A stretch of DNA of 64,000 nt from Planctomycetota bacterium. GTDB lineage: Bacteria; Planctomycetota; Brocadiia; SM23-32; JAKLEA01. The stretch's first letter is position 1. Every line of letters begins with the position of its first letter. This document shows positions 53,980-62,092 of the stretch, in pieces. The stretch is taken from NCBI GenBank assembly GCA_022711755.1, contig JAKLEA010000018.1, positions 55,807-119,806 of the forward strand, read 5' to 3'. A program made the translations under genes and the position numbers. The notes beneath the pieces are model-generated. The model saw only the letters and a program-made list of their open reading frames with translations. It searched no databases and was not told where the DNA came from.

Positions 53980-54006
53980 CGCGTTTCTTTCTCTCGTCCC
54001 TGCTTC

Positions 54007-54034
54007 TTAGACGCGAAACCTGCCCGCAGGTTCC
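54007..54034 (-). promoter_or_regulatory. ECF-type autoregulatory promoter of the sigma operon
   Basis: On the minus strand GGAACCT (54028-54034), a 16-base spacer and TCTAA (54007-54011) match the sigma-E pattern GGAACTT-N15/16-TCTGA. The -35 also lies in a near-perfect inverted repeat (GGAACCTGC / GCAGGTTTC). Transcription should begin about 20 bases before the sigma ATG. Confidence 0.65.
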
Positions 54035-54085
54035 GCCGGTTTCCTTAATCCCGGAAATCCTGACCAGCGAAGCGTCAGTTATTCC

Positions 54086-54817
54086 TTACGGCTCGATAAC
54101 GTCGTAACCCCTGGGGACGATGAACTTCAGGTCCTTGGCGTCCATCCCCTTGTTCCACTCGATTTCCACGAATTCGTATTCGTGAAGGATTTCGCCCTCG
54201 GCCTCCCTGAGGACCATCGCGTCGGGCAGCCAGTGTTCGGAATTCAGCCATAACTCGATGTGGCTGAACCGGTTGCCCTTCTCCGCCTTCGGCTCAAGGC
54301 TGAGCTTGTAACGGGGACGCTTGCCCTTTGTGTCCTTTTCCGCCAGCGTGATGTTGTAGCGCTTCTTAAGCTCTTCCGTTGATCCCTTGTAGGCGAATTC
54401 TATGAAGGCCGCCTCCGAGTTCTGCGCGGAGCCGTCGGCCTTCTTATATTTTTCAACCTGCTTCTGATTGTGGGAGACCACCCAGACGAATTGATCGTCC
54501 ATGACAACTTCCTCATCTCGCGGCGGATCGAGCTTCAGGTGGAGCCAGTTCGGCTTGATGTATTCGATGGAACCGTTGCTGACCTTCTTTTTGTCGAGGG
54601 CTTCAATAGTGCGGGTGTATCTTACCTTTGCGCGTATGTCCTTGTAGCCCTTGTGCGCTTCGGCGACGTTTTTGAGGACCTGATCAAGCTCATCGTCCTT
54701 CTTGTCGTCCGCCTGAGCAAACGTCTTCGCCGGGACGAGGCAAATGAGAATCAGCATTGGCAGACACAATATTCGCGCGATTTTCACTTTCAGGTTCTCC
54801 ATGGAGTTATTGCTCAT
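54086..54817 (-). CDS. LolA-like outer-membrane lipoprotein-sorting family protein
   Basis: An exported protein of 243 residues, signal peptide to about residue 35 (ILCLPMLILICLVPAKTFAQ). The mature part has the half-barrel pattern of LolA/LolB-like proteins: YKDIRAKVRYTRTIEALDKK, then NWLHLKLDPPRDEEVVMDDQ and the amphipathic strands to FIVPRGYDVIEP. True LolA carries lipoproteins across the periplasm; diverged relatives of unknown ligand are common in planctomycete-type genomes and this fits them better. The start overlaps the GYF gene stop (TGATG), so the two are translationally coupled. Confidence 0.7.
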   Translation of the reverse strand: MSNNSMENLKVKIARILCLPMLILICLVPAKTFAQADDKKDDELDQVLKNVAEAHKGYKDIRAKVRYTRTIEALDKKKVSNGSIEYIKPNWLHLKLDPPRDEEVVMDDQFVWVVSHNQKQVEKYKKADGSAQNSEAAFIEFAYKGSTEELKKRYNITLAEKDTKGKRPRYKLSLEPKAEKGNRFSHIELWLNSEHWLPDAMVLREAEGEILHEYEFVEIEWNKGMDAKDLKFIVPRGYDVIEP

Positions 54818-55953
54818 CAGTCAGACTTGTCCGTCGGGCCTGCAAGAACGGCAAGAATTCCGGCAACGCCCTTGCATATGGCGTAACCTATTATGCCGGT
54901 TCCAACCATAGCGACCAGCAAACCGACCGCCGCGGCCAGCCTTGCGCCGCGCGCGGCCTCCCCTGCCGGGAACTTTATCGCTGCGCCTGACAGGGCAATC
55001 CCGGCGATGCAGAAGACCACGAGCGCTACCATGCCCAGCGCTCCGACGAGAGCGGCTGTTGAAAGAGCGTCCTCGGCAACCTCTGCGTCTGGGCGATGGC
55101 TTCGCGCCGCTGGGGCTGCCTGAGCCGCCGGAATCGTTGCGGCAGGCGCGGTAACCGGGGCGATTACATGCTCGACTGCGGGACTGGAGACTGTGGACGG
55201 CGATGGTTGTGCCCCTGAAGCCATTTTACTTGTGGGCCGGGCGGGTTCAGGCTCAAATCCCATCGGAGCTACAGGTTTCTCGACGGCTGTTTTCGGCGCC
55301 GATTCCGGTTCCGCTATGCTCTCGTCCGCAGAAGGGACAAATTCAGAGCTTGATTCATGGGCCGGCTCTTCTTCTTCCGGCTCATTCTCAGGTTCCGGGG
55401 TTGGCGCCGCCTCCAAACCGGCCGGTATCTCCCGCGATAAGTCTTCCACCTCCCGCAGCTTCCGCCAGTCCGACATTCCGTCGGACCATACGCTGGTCGC
55501 TGCGGACACCTCCCCCTTCTTGAGCATCTGAATCAGGACGGACGCCGCCACTGGACCGCGTTGCTCATCGGCAACGGCATAATACCATTCTTTTTCCTTC
55601 GGCTCCCCCGCTTGCGAGGCCGAGTGAGCCTCTTCCTGTGACGGTTGCGGAGACGCGGCGGGCTGAATCAGGTCGGGGTGTTTCTCGACCGGCTCCCATT
55701 GCTCCATTCCCTGCGTCCAGACCATGGCGTCCATTCCAATTTCGCGATTGGCGATTATATTTCGCAGGTCTTCTTCGGAGATGGGGCCGTGCCGTTTGCC
55801 GTCCTTCGCGTAATACCACTGGCGGCTTTCCCCTGACGGACGGGAAACTACAACGATGCTCCCGCATAGGCATCGCGCTTTCTTGCCCTCCAGCCCCGCA
55901 GACACCAGGAACTGCTTGCCGCAGGCCGTGCATTTGACCGGTATTCTGTCCAT
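54817..55953 (-). CDS. Zinc-ribbon plus double GYF_2-domain membrane protein
   Basis: A 378-residue protein of modular build. C8-x2-C11 and C28-x-C30 suggest a short zinc ribbon. Two GYF_2 domains lie at about 46-95 (QWYYAKDGKRHGPISEEDLR) and 122-172 (EWYYAVADEQRGPVAASVL). An acidic/Pro linker of about 110 residues and two C-terminal helices (about 305-330 and 345-370) anchor it in the membrane. GYF_2 domains bind proline-rich peptides in other settings; their bacterial role is poorly known. GGAG is eight bases before the ATG. First gene of an operon with the LolA-like gene. Confidence 0.8.
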   Translation of the reverse strand: MDRIPVKCTACGKQFLVSAGLEGKKARCLCGSIVVVSRPSGESRQWYYAKDGKRHGPISEEDLRNIIANREIGMDAMVWTQGMEQWEPVEKHPDLIQPAASPQPSQEEAHSASQAGEPKEKEWYYAVADEQRGPVAASVLIQMLKKGEVSAATSVWSDGMSDWRKLREVEDLSREIPAGLEAAPTPEPENEPEEEEPAHESSSEFVPSADESIAEPESAPKTAVEKPVAPMGFEPEPARPTSKMASGAQPSPSTVSSPAVEHVIAPVTAPAATIPAAQAAPAARSHRPDAEVAEDALSTAALVGALGMVALVVFCIAGIALSGAAIKFPAGEAARGARLAAAVGLLVAMVGTGIIGYAICKGVAGILAVLAGPTDKSD

Positions 55954-56050
55954 GCCGATTCTCCGTCAGGCTGCGAAGACGATGAAACCAGGGTATGATG
56001 CGCTCCGCCCCCTTTGACTCCCCGATTTCGACGCGATTTCGCTAAATCAG

Positions 56051-56079
56051 ATGATAGGGCTTCGCGCCGAACCTGTCAA
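56051..56079 (-). promoter_or_regulatory. Promoter of the GYF/LolA-like operon
   Basis: On the minus strand TTGACA (56074-56079), a 17-base spacer and TATCAT (56051-56056): near-consensus. It leaves a leader of about 90 bases. Confidence 0.7.
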
Positions 56080-56102
56080 TCCAGACGAACCTCTATAGTG
56101 TA

Positions 56103-57182
56103 TCATTCCTGCGCCGTTCGGATGGTTTCAGCCGCTTCTTCCGGACAACGACACCATCGTCCGATCAGGAACTGGTTGAGCTTCGGTCCGAATTCGCGCC
56201 TCAACGCCCTGAGGCTGTCAAGCGAAGAACAATCGTTCATGTATATCTTCTTTCCTGCATCCACGATCCGATGGTAATAAGGCCACCATCTTCTATCATC
56301 AACATGCTCGACTCCCGAACCGGGCGTCCATTGGATCATGCTCAGTCGAGGGATGGATAAGAGCGCGTCGAGATGACAAAGCGCTCCCGGTCCGTCCCAG
56401 TGATACATGCTGTAGGAAGTGCGCTCGGTCATCTCCGTAAGAACGGGGACCATGAACTCTTTGAACATGTCCGGCGAGATCATTGCCGAGAAATCGCACT
56501 GTAGTTTCACCATCCGGCCCGGCGCCCACGCCCAGTAATGCGATCCGCCGACTTCGTCGCGGAACATGTCATAAAGAACGTCGTAGTAATAGAAGTAACG
56601 GTCGGTGATCTGGCGCAGGCAATTCCTGACCCAGTCGGGACGCTCGACCAGCAGGAACAGCAGTCTTTCAGTGCCCACCATCGCGGCAAGCGTGTCCAGC
56701 CCCTCGATCAGGTCCGGGAACTGGACGAGGAACTTGCCCTTGCCCATGCGGACCTGCTCAGCGCCCAGACGCAGCGTGAATTGCCAGTAGAAGTTGTCCT
56801 TGTCAATCACGAATCGAGCGTCATCCGGATCGCTGATGCACTCCTTGCACCAGACCGTGTCTTCGGTCTCGACGCCCTTGCAGCCCAGGTAGAGAGCCAG
56901 GCAGTTCGGCGCGAGGTCCGGGGCCGCGTATGGAACCGCCTCCGCCAGATAATGGCCGTGAAGGCACGCGCGGGCGGAGCAGTTGACGCGGTAGGCGTAG
57001 TTGCTGGTCGAATAATGCGTCACCCAACCCGCGGGCTTCGGCATTTCCTCGACCTGCTCAAGCGCCTGCGCTCTATGGGCGCGCAGAAGCAGCGCCGGTC
57101 TGCCCATGTCGTCGCCGTTCCACCACGCTGTAAGCCATCGCCTGACCTCGCCGATATCCTCGCGATATAGTAATCCGCCCAT
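56103..57182 (-). CDS. Uroporphyrinogen decarboxylase-like protein
   Basis: A 359-residue member of the URO-D superfamily, related to the protein at 34395-35369 in fold but strongly diverged. KFLVQFPDLIEGLDTLAAMVG and SMYHWDGPGALCHLDALLSI with a C-terminal barrel end (RWWPYYHRIVDAGKKIYMND) are recognisable blocks. HemE active-site residues are not evident. The start at ATG 57182 has GGAG six bases upstream; an ATG four codons earlier lacks a site. A perfect TATAAT lies at 57234-57239 on this strand. Function unknown; methyl transfer or a sugar-related role are possibilities. Confidence 0.7.
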   Translation of the reverse strand: MGGLLYREDIGEVRRWLTAWWNGDDMGRPALLLRAHRAQALEQVEEMPKPAGWVTHYSTSNYAYRVNCSARACLHGHYLAEAVPYAAPDLAPNCLALYLGCKGVETEDTVWCKECISDPDDARFVIDKDNFYWQFTLRLGAEQVRMGKGKFLVQFPDLIEGLDTLAAMVGTERLLFLLVERPDWVRNCLRQITDRYFYYYDVLYDMFRDEVGGSHYWAWAPGRMVKLQCDFSAMISPDMFKEFMVPVLTEMTERTSYSMYHWDGPGALCHLDALLSIPRLSMIQWTPGSGVEHVDDRRWWPYYHRIVDAGKKIYMNDCSSLDSLRALRREFGPKLNQFLIGRWCRCPEEAAETIRTAQE

Positions 57183-57331
57183 TTTGCGCTCCATTGCCGG
57201 AAGAGATGAGTCGCGTCATTTCACGCCGGGGACATTATACAGAACGCGATACTTCCTGCCGACAGATGTTTTCGCCGACGGACTGAAAAAGGATGTTTGT
57301 ATGTGAAGATGAAACCGATCAGCGTTAAAGA

Positions 57332-57365
57332 CTGCGAGGATGACCTGGGCAGGTCATCCTCGCAG
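57332..57365 (-). terminator. Terminator after the aspartate-semialdehyde dehydrogenase gene
   Basis: A 15-bp perfect stem (57332-57346 with 57351-57365) and a four-base loop. On the minus strand TCTTTAACG follows. It may also act for the opposite direction, where no gene ends nearby. Confidence 0.8.
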
Positions 57366-57406
57366 TAGAAATTCGGTTTAGTTCAACAGCGATTATCGCA
57401 GTCGAA

Positions 57407-58429
57407 CTATTTCTTGATCAATCCCATCTCGATCATCTTCTCGGCGATCTGCACGGCGTTCAGCGCCGCGCCCTTGCGGATGTTGTCCGCAACACACCAC
57501 AGGTCGAATGCGTTCTCGCATGACGGATCCTTGCGGATGCGCCCGACGAAGACGTCGTCCCTTCCATCGGCGATCATGGCCAGCGGATACTTGCTTGATC
57601 TCAGGTCGTCAATGACCTTCACGCCCGGCGCGGAAGCCAGGATTTCCTTCACTTGAGCGAGACTCAACTTCTTATTCAGTTCGACGTTAATGGATTCGCT
57701 GTGAGCGTTCAGAATCGGAACGCGCACGCAGGTGGCTGAGACCTGGATGTCCTGATCGCCGATGATCTTGCGCGTCTCAACGATCATCTTGACCTCTTCG
57801 CTCGTGTAGCCGGGGTAGTCCTTGTGTTCCCCGCCGATCTGGGGAATCACATTGTTGAATATCTGGTGCGGGTAGGCCTCAACCTTCGGCTTGCGCCCGG
57901 CGGGCACGTCGGCTATCTGCGATTTCAGTTCTTCTACGGCCTGGCTTCCGGTTCCGGAGACGGCCTGGAAGGTGCTGACTACTATGCGCTTGATCCCGGC
58001 CGCCCTATGCAGCGGGGCCAGGGCGACGACCATCTGAATGGTCGAGCAGTTCGGGTTGGCAATGAATCCCTGATGCGATTTCAGAGCGTCAGCGTTGACC
58101 TCCGGGACGACGAGGGGTACGTTAGGCTCCAGGCGGAAGTCCGCCCCGTTGTCAACGACTATGGCTCCGCGTCTGACCGCTTCCCATCCGTAAAGCTGGG
58201 AAGCGCCCTTCTCGCCTTCCGTTCCGGCGAACAGGGCAATGTCAATGTCCGAGAAAGCCTCAGCAGTCGTCGGCAGAACCTCATAACTATTGCCGTCTAT
58301 GGTCTCCGTCCTCGCTCTTCGGGCAAGAATCTGAAGCTTGGAGCACGGGAAATTGCGCTGACGGAGGACTCGAACAAGCTCCGTCCCGACCATTCCGACG
58401 CCGACTACTGCGACTCTGTACTGCGACAT
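57407..58429 (-). CDS. asd: Aspartate-semialdehyde dehydrogenase
   Basis: Makes L-aspartate-4-semialdehyde from aspartyl phosphate, the branch point to lysine/diaminopimelate, threonine and methionine. It has 340 residues. N-terminal VAVVGVGMVGTELVRVL binds NADP. The catalytic cysteine is in NPNCSTIQMVV, the active-site histidine probably in PILNAHSESINVE (RVPILNAHSE). VDNGADFRLEPNVPLVVPEV is conserved. AAAGG precedes the ATG. A terminator follows. No other lysine-pathway gene adjoins. Confidence 0.94.
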   Translation of the reverse strand: MSQYRVAVVGVGMVGTELVRVLRQRNFPCSKLQILARRARTETIDGNSYEVLPTTAEAFSDIDIALFAGTEGEKGASQLYGWEAVRRGAIVVDNGADFRLEPNVPLVVPEVNADALKSHQGFIANPNCSTIQMVVALAPLHRAAGIKRIVVSTFQAVSGTGSQAVEELKSQIADVPAGRKPKVEAYPHQIFNNVIPQIGGEHKDYPGYTSEEVKMIVETRKIIGDQDIQVSATCVRVPILNAHSESINVELNKKLSLAQVKEILASAPGVKVIDDLRSSKYPLAMIADGRDDVFVGRIRKDPSCENAFDLWCVADNIRKGAALNAVQIAEKMIEMGLIKK

Positions 58430-58507
58430 TGCTGGGCCTTTCTTGCGGTTAAAACGGGGAAAGCGCGGCGGAAGACGACCGCCGCTGCCGTTGAGCGAAG
58501 AAGGAGG

Positions 58508-58909
58508 CTACTTCCCTCCCTCCGCCGTTGATTTCATGTAACGGTCATATTCCTTCGCGGTCATCAGGTTGTCCATCTGCTTCATGTCCAACAGCCTGAT
58601 CTTTATGAGCCAGCCCGTGCCGTAGGGGTCCGCGCCGAGGGCGTCCATGTCCGAGTAGAGATCGTCGTTGGCCGCCAGCACCACGGCGTCAACCGGGGGC
58701 ATGAGCTTAGCGACCTCCTGCATTGACTCAATCATCCCGAACGGAATATCCATGACGATCTCATCCTCGGCGTCGGGCAGGTCTATATGGACGACATATC
58801 CGAGCCGGTTGACAACATTATGGCTCACTCCGAGCAGGGCCTCGCTGTTATCGAGAACCTTCACCCATTCATGAGTCTTCGAGTATTTCCTATCGTCTGG
58901 CGTTGCCAT
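58508..58909 (-). CDS. GcvH-like protein without the lipoyl lysine
   Basis: A 133-residue barrel-sandwich protein of the glycine-cleavage H family: SKTHEWVKV at the N-terminus, LGVSHNVVNRLGYVVHIDLP, and PYGTGWLIKIRLLD near the end match H protein order and length. The lipoylation site normally reading ESVKA is ESMQE here (residues 61-65), so Q64 replaces the lysine that carries the lipoyl arm. GGA of AAAGGAAAG lies upstream of the ATG. It cannot work as a glycine-cleavage carrier unless another lysine is used. No gcvT, gcvP or lipoyl-ligase gene adjoins. Confidence 0.82.
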   Translation of the reverse strand: MATPDDRKYSKTHEWVKVLDNSEALLGVSHNVVNRLGYVVHIDLPDAEDEIVMDIPFGMIESMQEVAKLMPPVDAVVLAANDDLYSDMDALGADPYGTGWLIKIRLLDMKQMDNLMTAKEYDRYMKSTAEGGK

Positions 58910-58973
58910 CGGCTTTCCTTTCAATGTCGTTGTGCGCGTCGCGCGTCGGGCGCGCCGCCTCAGTCCGGGCGAT

Positions 58974-59002
58974 ATTGAAGCAATGAGAACGCTCCGCGTC
59001 AA
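58974..59002 (-). promoter_or_regulatory. Promoter of the gcvH-like gene
   Basis: On the minus strand TTGACG (58997-59002), 17-base spacer, TTCAAT (58974-58979). Leader about 58 bases. Confidence 0.5.
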
Positions 59003-59099
59003 GACGCGCTTTGCTCTTTTTAGCGGTTGGAATCGAAAAACCGTTATGAATCATACGCGCCTGTCGCCTCGTGAAAACGGGCAGCGCCTTGATAAGCGC

Positions 59100-59993
59100 T
59101 CATCGCCCTGCGATCATCTGGAACAACTGCGCCATGGCGCGGGCGTAATTCTCAAAACGCGGTAGAACGGCATCCTGGAAGAACATGACGAGGATGGTCG
59201 CCGCCGCGAGGTGCGGGCCGTATGGCATTTCGCTCTGCTTTCGCGTTATCAGTTGCCTGATTCCAAACATGACGCCGAAGAAGGGGGCGATGAAGAAGGC
59301 GCATATGGCAAGCTTCCATCCCAGAAGCGCTCCGACCATCATCATCAGCTTCACGTCTCCGATCCCCATCGCCTCGCGCTTGAAGATAAGCGTTCCGATG
59401 GCTCTGAGACCGTAGACAACGCCGCCGGATATGGCGACGCTGATGGCGGCAGAGATAAACCCGCCCAGGTTGGCCTGCCGCCCGTACATGGCCAGGCCTC
59501 TGGAAATATGGGCTTGTTCGCCGAATGCCGGGGCTGTCTGTAATTCCGGAAAGAACCCGCACCACAGGATTCCGGCCAGCGCAAGCGGAAGCGTTATTAT
59601 ATCCGGGATGATGAAGAACTCCGCGTCAATGAACGTGCTGGCGATCAGGGCGGCGATCAGGACGCAGTAGGCCATCAGCACGCCCCATCGCGCCCCTTCC
59701 CACGTGTTGCAGCGGATGTAGAGCAACGCGAAGAGGCAGGCGGTGAGCGTCTCCACAAGGACGTAACGCCATGAAATCAGCAGCCCGCAATGCCGGCAGC
59801 ACCGCCCCAGCAGGAAGAAGCTGACCAGCGGGATGTTGTCAAACCACGACAGTTGATGCCCGCAGGAGGGACAGAAGGAGCGCGGGGGATCGTTGACGGA
59901 CTTGTCCCGCGGCAGCCTGTAAATGCAGACGTTCAGGAAGCTGCCGACCGCAGCGCCGAGCGCGAAGAACCAGAATGTAAGGATGGTGTTCAT
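59100..59993 (-). CDS. Prepilin peptidase (type IV leader peptidase, A24)
   Basis: Inner-membrane aspartic peptidase of 297 residues that cuts and methylates type IV pilin or type II secretion pseudopilin leaders. The N-terminal methyltransferase half has the zinc tetrad C41-x2-C44 and C66-x2-C69. The two catalytic aspartates are in TFIDAEFFIIPD and the GxGD motif GIGDVKLMMMVG. Eight helices are predicted. No pilus or secretion genes adjoin, so its substrates lie elsewhere. No clear ribosome binding site was found before the ATG. Confidence 0.93.
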   Translation of the reverse strand: MNTILTFWFFALGAAVGSFLNVCIYRLPRDKSVNDPPRSFCPSCGHQLSWFDNIPLVSFFLLGRCCRHCGLLISWRYVLVETLTACLFALLYIRCNTWEGARWGVLMAYCVLIAALIASTFIDAEFFIIPDIITLPLALAGILWCGFFPELQTAPAFGEQAHISRGLAMYGRQANLGGFISAAISVAISGGVVYGLRAIGTLIFKREAMGIGDVKLMMMVGALLGWKLAICAFFIAPFFGVMFGIRQLITRKQSEMPYGPHLAAATILVMFFQDAVLPRFENYARAMAQLFQMIAGR

Positions 59994-60135
59994 GTCTGGA
60001 AGCCGGGGGGCGGAAGTTTTCGCTCCCGGCCTGATCTCAATGCGCCCTTCGCATTGACGCGGTGCATTATATAAATCGGGTGATGGAATGACAAATCGGG
60101 GCAGGTTGCATAAGACCGGTTATATGTTTTTCCAT

Positions 60136-60164
60136 TTGACGGAGTCTGGTCTTTTATGTAATAA
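60136..60164 (+). promoter_or_regulatory. Promoter of the second PEP-CTERM gene
   Basis: TTGACG (60136-60141), 17-base spacer, TAATAA (60159-60164). The leader of about 58 bases is AT-rich. Confidence 0.5.
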
Positions 60165-60228
60165 CATAAATGTGTTTTTGGGCAGTCGTATTTCAACAGT
60201 AGGATTGACGTTCAAGGGAGATACGCTC

Positions 60229-60846
60229 ATGAAACAGGTTGCCGCTGTCATTCTCTTTGTGCTCTACACGTCCCTTGCGGTTCAGGCTGGAGTTACTCAA
60301 CCGCCTGACCAGGTTACTTTCTGGTATAGCAATACGCCGGCTGCGCAATGCATGGCCGATGATTTCCTTGCGCCTTTTACAGGTCAGGTTACCGAAATCG
60401 AATGGTGGGGATGTTACGATGACAATCTGGCGACGACCAACCTGTTCACAATCAGGCTCTTCACCGCCGCAGTCGGGATTCCGGGAGTGAAAATCAGCGA
60501 GGAAACCGCGTCTATTGTCCCGATAGCCACAGGGAATTTCATCTTTAGCATCTACGACGAATACTACTACTCTTTGGCGCTGTCTGCGCCAGTGTCTGTC
60601 ACGGCCGGGACGAACTACTGGCTCTCCATATTCAACGATGACGGAAATTGGGGTTGGGGAACCGGAAGCCTTGGAAACTGGACTGAGGCGATTACTGGCT
60701 CTTCTGGTTTCGAGACGGGCTGGGGCATGTATGCATCCTATGATTCGGCCATGATCATAAAGATTGTTCCGGAACCGGGCAGCGTCGCGCTGTTCGTCTT
60801 GGGCGCGGCGGCGATAGCCATCCGCAGGCGTTCAACGAAGAAGTAG
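60229..60846 (+). CDS. PEP-CTERM protein, tandem paralogue A
   Basis: An exported 205-residue protein: signal peptide (MKQVAAVILFVLYTSLAVQA), a beta-rich ectodomain, and a C-terminal PEP-CTERM signal (VPEPGSVALFVLGAAAIAIR plus RRSTKK). The ectodomain begins QPPDQVTFWYSNTPAAQCMA and contains TEIEWWGCYDDNLATTNLFT; no function is known. The ATG at 60229 has AGGGAG upstream. It is homologous along its whole length to the gene at 61469, and the last 80 coding bases plus 3' region are identical in both. Confidence 0.88.
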   Translation: MKQVAAVILFVLYTSLAVQAGVTQPPDQVTFWYSNTPAAQCMADDFLAPFTGQVTEIEWWGCYDDNLATTNLFTIRLFTAAVGIPGVKISEETASIVPIATGNFIFSIYDEYYYSLALSAPVSVTAGTNYWLSIFNDDGNWGWGTGSLGNWTEAITGSSGFETGWGMYASYDSAMIIKIVPEPGSVALFVLGAAAIAIRRRSTKK

Positions 60847-60947
60847 GTTTTTCCGGGTCAAAATTGCCGAATCACGCGCGCCGGAGCTTGCATAAAGCCC
60901 GGCGCGCTTTGTTTAGCGATGCGGTCCAATGTCCAGACACGCGCGAG
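60766..60947 (+). repeat. Shared 3' cassette, copy 1
   Basis: A 182-base block covering the PEP-CTERM tail, stop and 3' region of paralogue A. The first 144 bases are identical to 62012-62155; four substitutions occur in the remainder. Confidence 0.93.
60876..60914 (+). terminator. Terminator-like hairpin after paralogue A
   Basis: GCGCGCCGG (60876-60884) pairs with CCGGCGCGC (60899-60907), 14-base loop, followed by TTTGTTT. Also present in the second copy at 62122-62160. Confidence 0.7.
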
Positions 60948-61056
60948 CGACCATCCCGTCTGCCCCTGGGGTGCGCCCATTCATCCGGGTATGAAAGCAA
61001 TCCATTTCAGATGTCAACCGGCAATATGTCCTCAGCCCTCCTTTCGCGTGTCGTTT

Positions 61057-61103
61057 TCCCAGCCCGAAGGGTGTTTGATGGTAGCCACGGGTGTAACCCG
61101 TGG
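61057..61103 (+). repeat. REP/MITE-like element, left arm
   Basis: Contains GATGGTAGCCACGGGTGTAA then CCCGTGG, with a CACGGG/CCCGTG hairpin. Its GGTAGCC..CGGGTG core recurs inverted at 61206-61233. Confidence 0.65.
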
Positions 61104-61205
61104 ATGGCATCAGACACATTTTCCGAGTCCCGACAGGGATGATTGATGGTCTGCTGGCCTTCAAACGCCCGTTTCTCGGGCTTGCTGGTTACGGGTCGGC
61201 TCAGT

Positions 61206-61233
61206 CCACGGGTTTCACCCGAGGCTACCACCA
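61206..61233 (-). repeat. REP/MITE-like element, right arm (inverted)
   Basis: Plus strand CCACGGGTTTCACCCGAGGC then TACCACCA; read on the minus strand it begins TGGTGGTAGCC and carries CGGGTG, matching the left arm in opposite orientation. Confidence 0.65.
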
Positions 61234-61362
61234 GACGCCGCAAGCGGCTAAGGCCGCGCATTTAATGGGAGAATCTGTTGACGCATGGAACAGCGTATCG
61301 GAAACCGGAACCATACCCGGCTGCATGGGCGCATCCTGCCCCTGATCACTGCATGTTTTCGC

Positions 61363-61391
61363 TTGACCGCGCGAACGTCTTCGCGTATATA
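61363..61391 (+). promoter_or_regulatory. Promoter of the third PEP-CTERM gene
   Basis: TTGACC (61363-61368), 17-base spacer, TATATA (61386-61391). Confidence 0.55.
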
Positions 61392-61468
61392 AAACAATAA
61401 CTTGTGTACTGTTTTGCGCTGCGATTTCATCTTCCATGCGAAAAGATGTCATCTTCAGGAGTCAAGTC

Positions 61469-62092
61469 ATGAAGAAAATGGCTGTCGTAATGATTCTCGT
61501 TCTGTCAGCGTCTTTTGCTGCCCTGGCAGCGATAGTTCAACCGCCTGACGGGGTAAATGGCTACTATAGCAATACCCCTTTTCCGCAAGGCATAGCTGAT
61601 GATTTTGTATCTCCAATCTCAGGCCAGGTGACGGCGATAGAATGGTTTGGCGGGTACGTTGACAATCTGCCCTCGACTAATTTATTCACTATCAAGATAT
61701 TCACGGAAATCGGCGGTCTGCCCGGCGTGAAGATCAGCGAGGAAAGCGCGCCAATAGTGCCGATAGGAACCAGCGTTGTATTTTCCGGCTTCGTTGACGA
61801 ATACTATTATTCAATGGCGCTTGCCAGCCCGGTGCCCGTGACGTCCGGGACGAATTACTGGCTCTGCATATATAGTGATGATGCCGAATGGGCGTGGGAA
61901 AGCGGGGGGATGGGCAACAGCATAGCCGCATGGAGCACGAATGCGGGATCCGGCTTCGAAGCCGGTTGGATGTTTGATTCCCCGCATGACCTTGCCAGTC
62001 TTATTACCGTCGTTCCGGAACCGGGCAGCGTCGCGCTGTTCGTCTTGGGCGCGGCGGCGATAGCCATCCGCAGGCGTTCAACGAAGAAGTAG
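61469..62092 (+). CDS. PEP-CTERM protein, tandem paralogue B
   Basis: A 207-residue exported protein paralogous to the one at 60229. Signal peptide MKKMAVVMILVLSASFAALA, ectodomain starting QPPDGVNGYYSNTPFPQGIA, and a PEP-CTERM tail identical to the other copy. The ectodomains differ at many positions, yet VDEYYYSMAL, GTNYWL and PGVKISEE are shared. AGGAG lies seven bases before the ATG. An exosortase elsewhere in the genome is presumably needed. The function is unknown; a surface or matrix role is typical of PEP-CTERM proteins. Confidence 0.88.
   Translation: MKKMAVVMILVLSASFAALAAIVQPPDGVNGYYSNTPFPQGIADDFVSPISGQVTAIEWFGGYVDNLPSTNLFTIKIFTEIGGLPGVKISEESAPIVPIGTSVVFSGFVDEYYYSMALASPVPVTSGTNYWLCIYSDDAEWAWESGGMGNSIAAWSTNAGSGFEAGWMFDSPHDLASLITVVPEPGSVALFVLGAAAIAIRRRSTKK

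Larger units (their letters stand above)
60948..61385. other. Intergenic region with REP/MITE-like elements
   Basis: The gap between the PEP-CTERM paralogues (60847-61468) is over 600 bases without a credible gene. It holds the end of the shared 3' cassette, an inverted pair of GTAGCC-type elements (61057-61103 and 61206-61233), and the promoter of paralogue B. Small open frames on both strands here have no homology I recognise. Confidence 0.6.

Noticed and set aside
52990..54048. Open frame of 352 codons on the plus strand across the sigma and anti-sigma genes
   Set aside because: The minus-strand ECF sigma factor is unambiguous; this frame has no domain.
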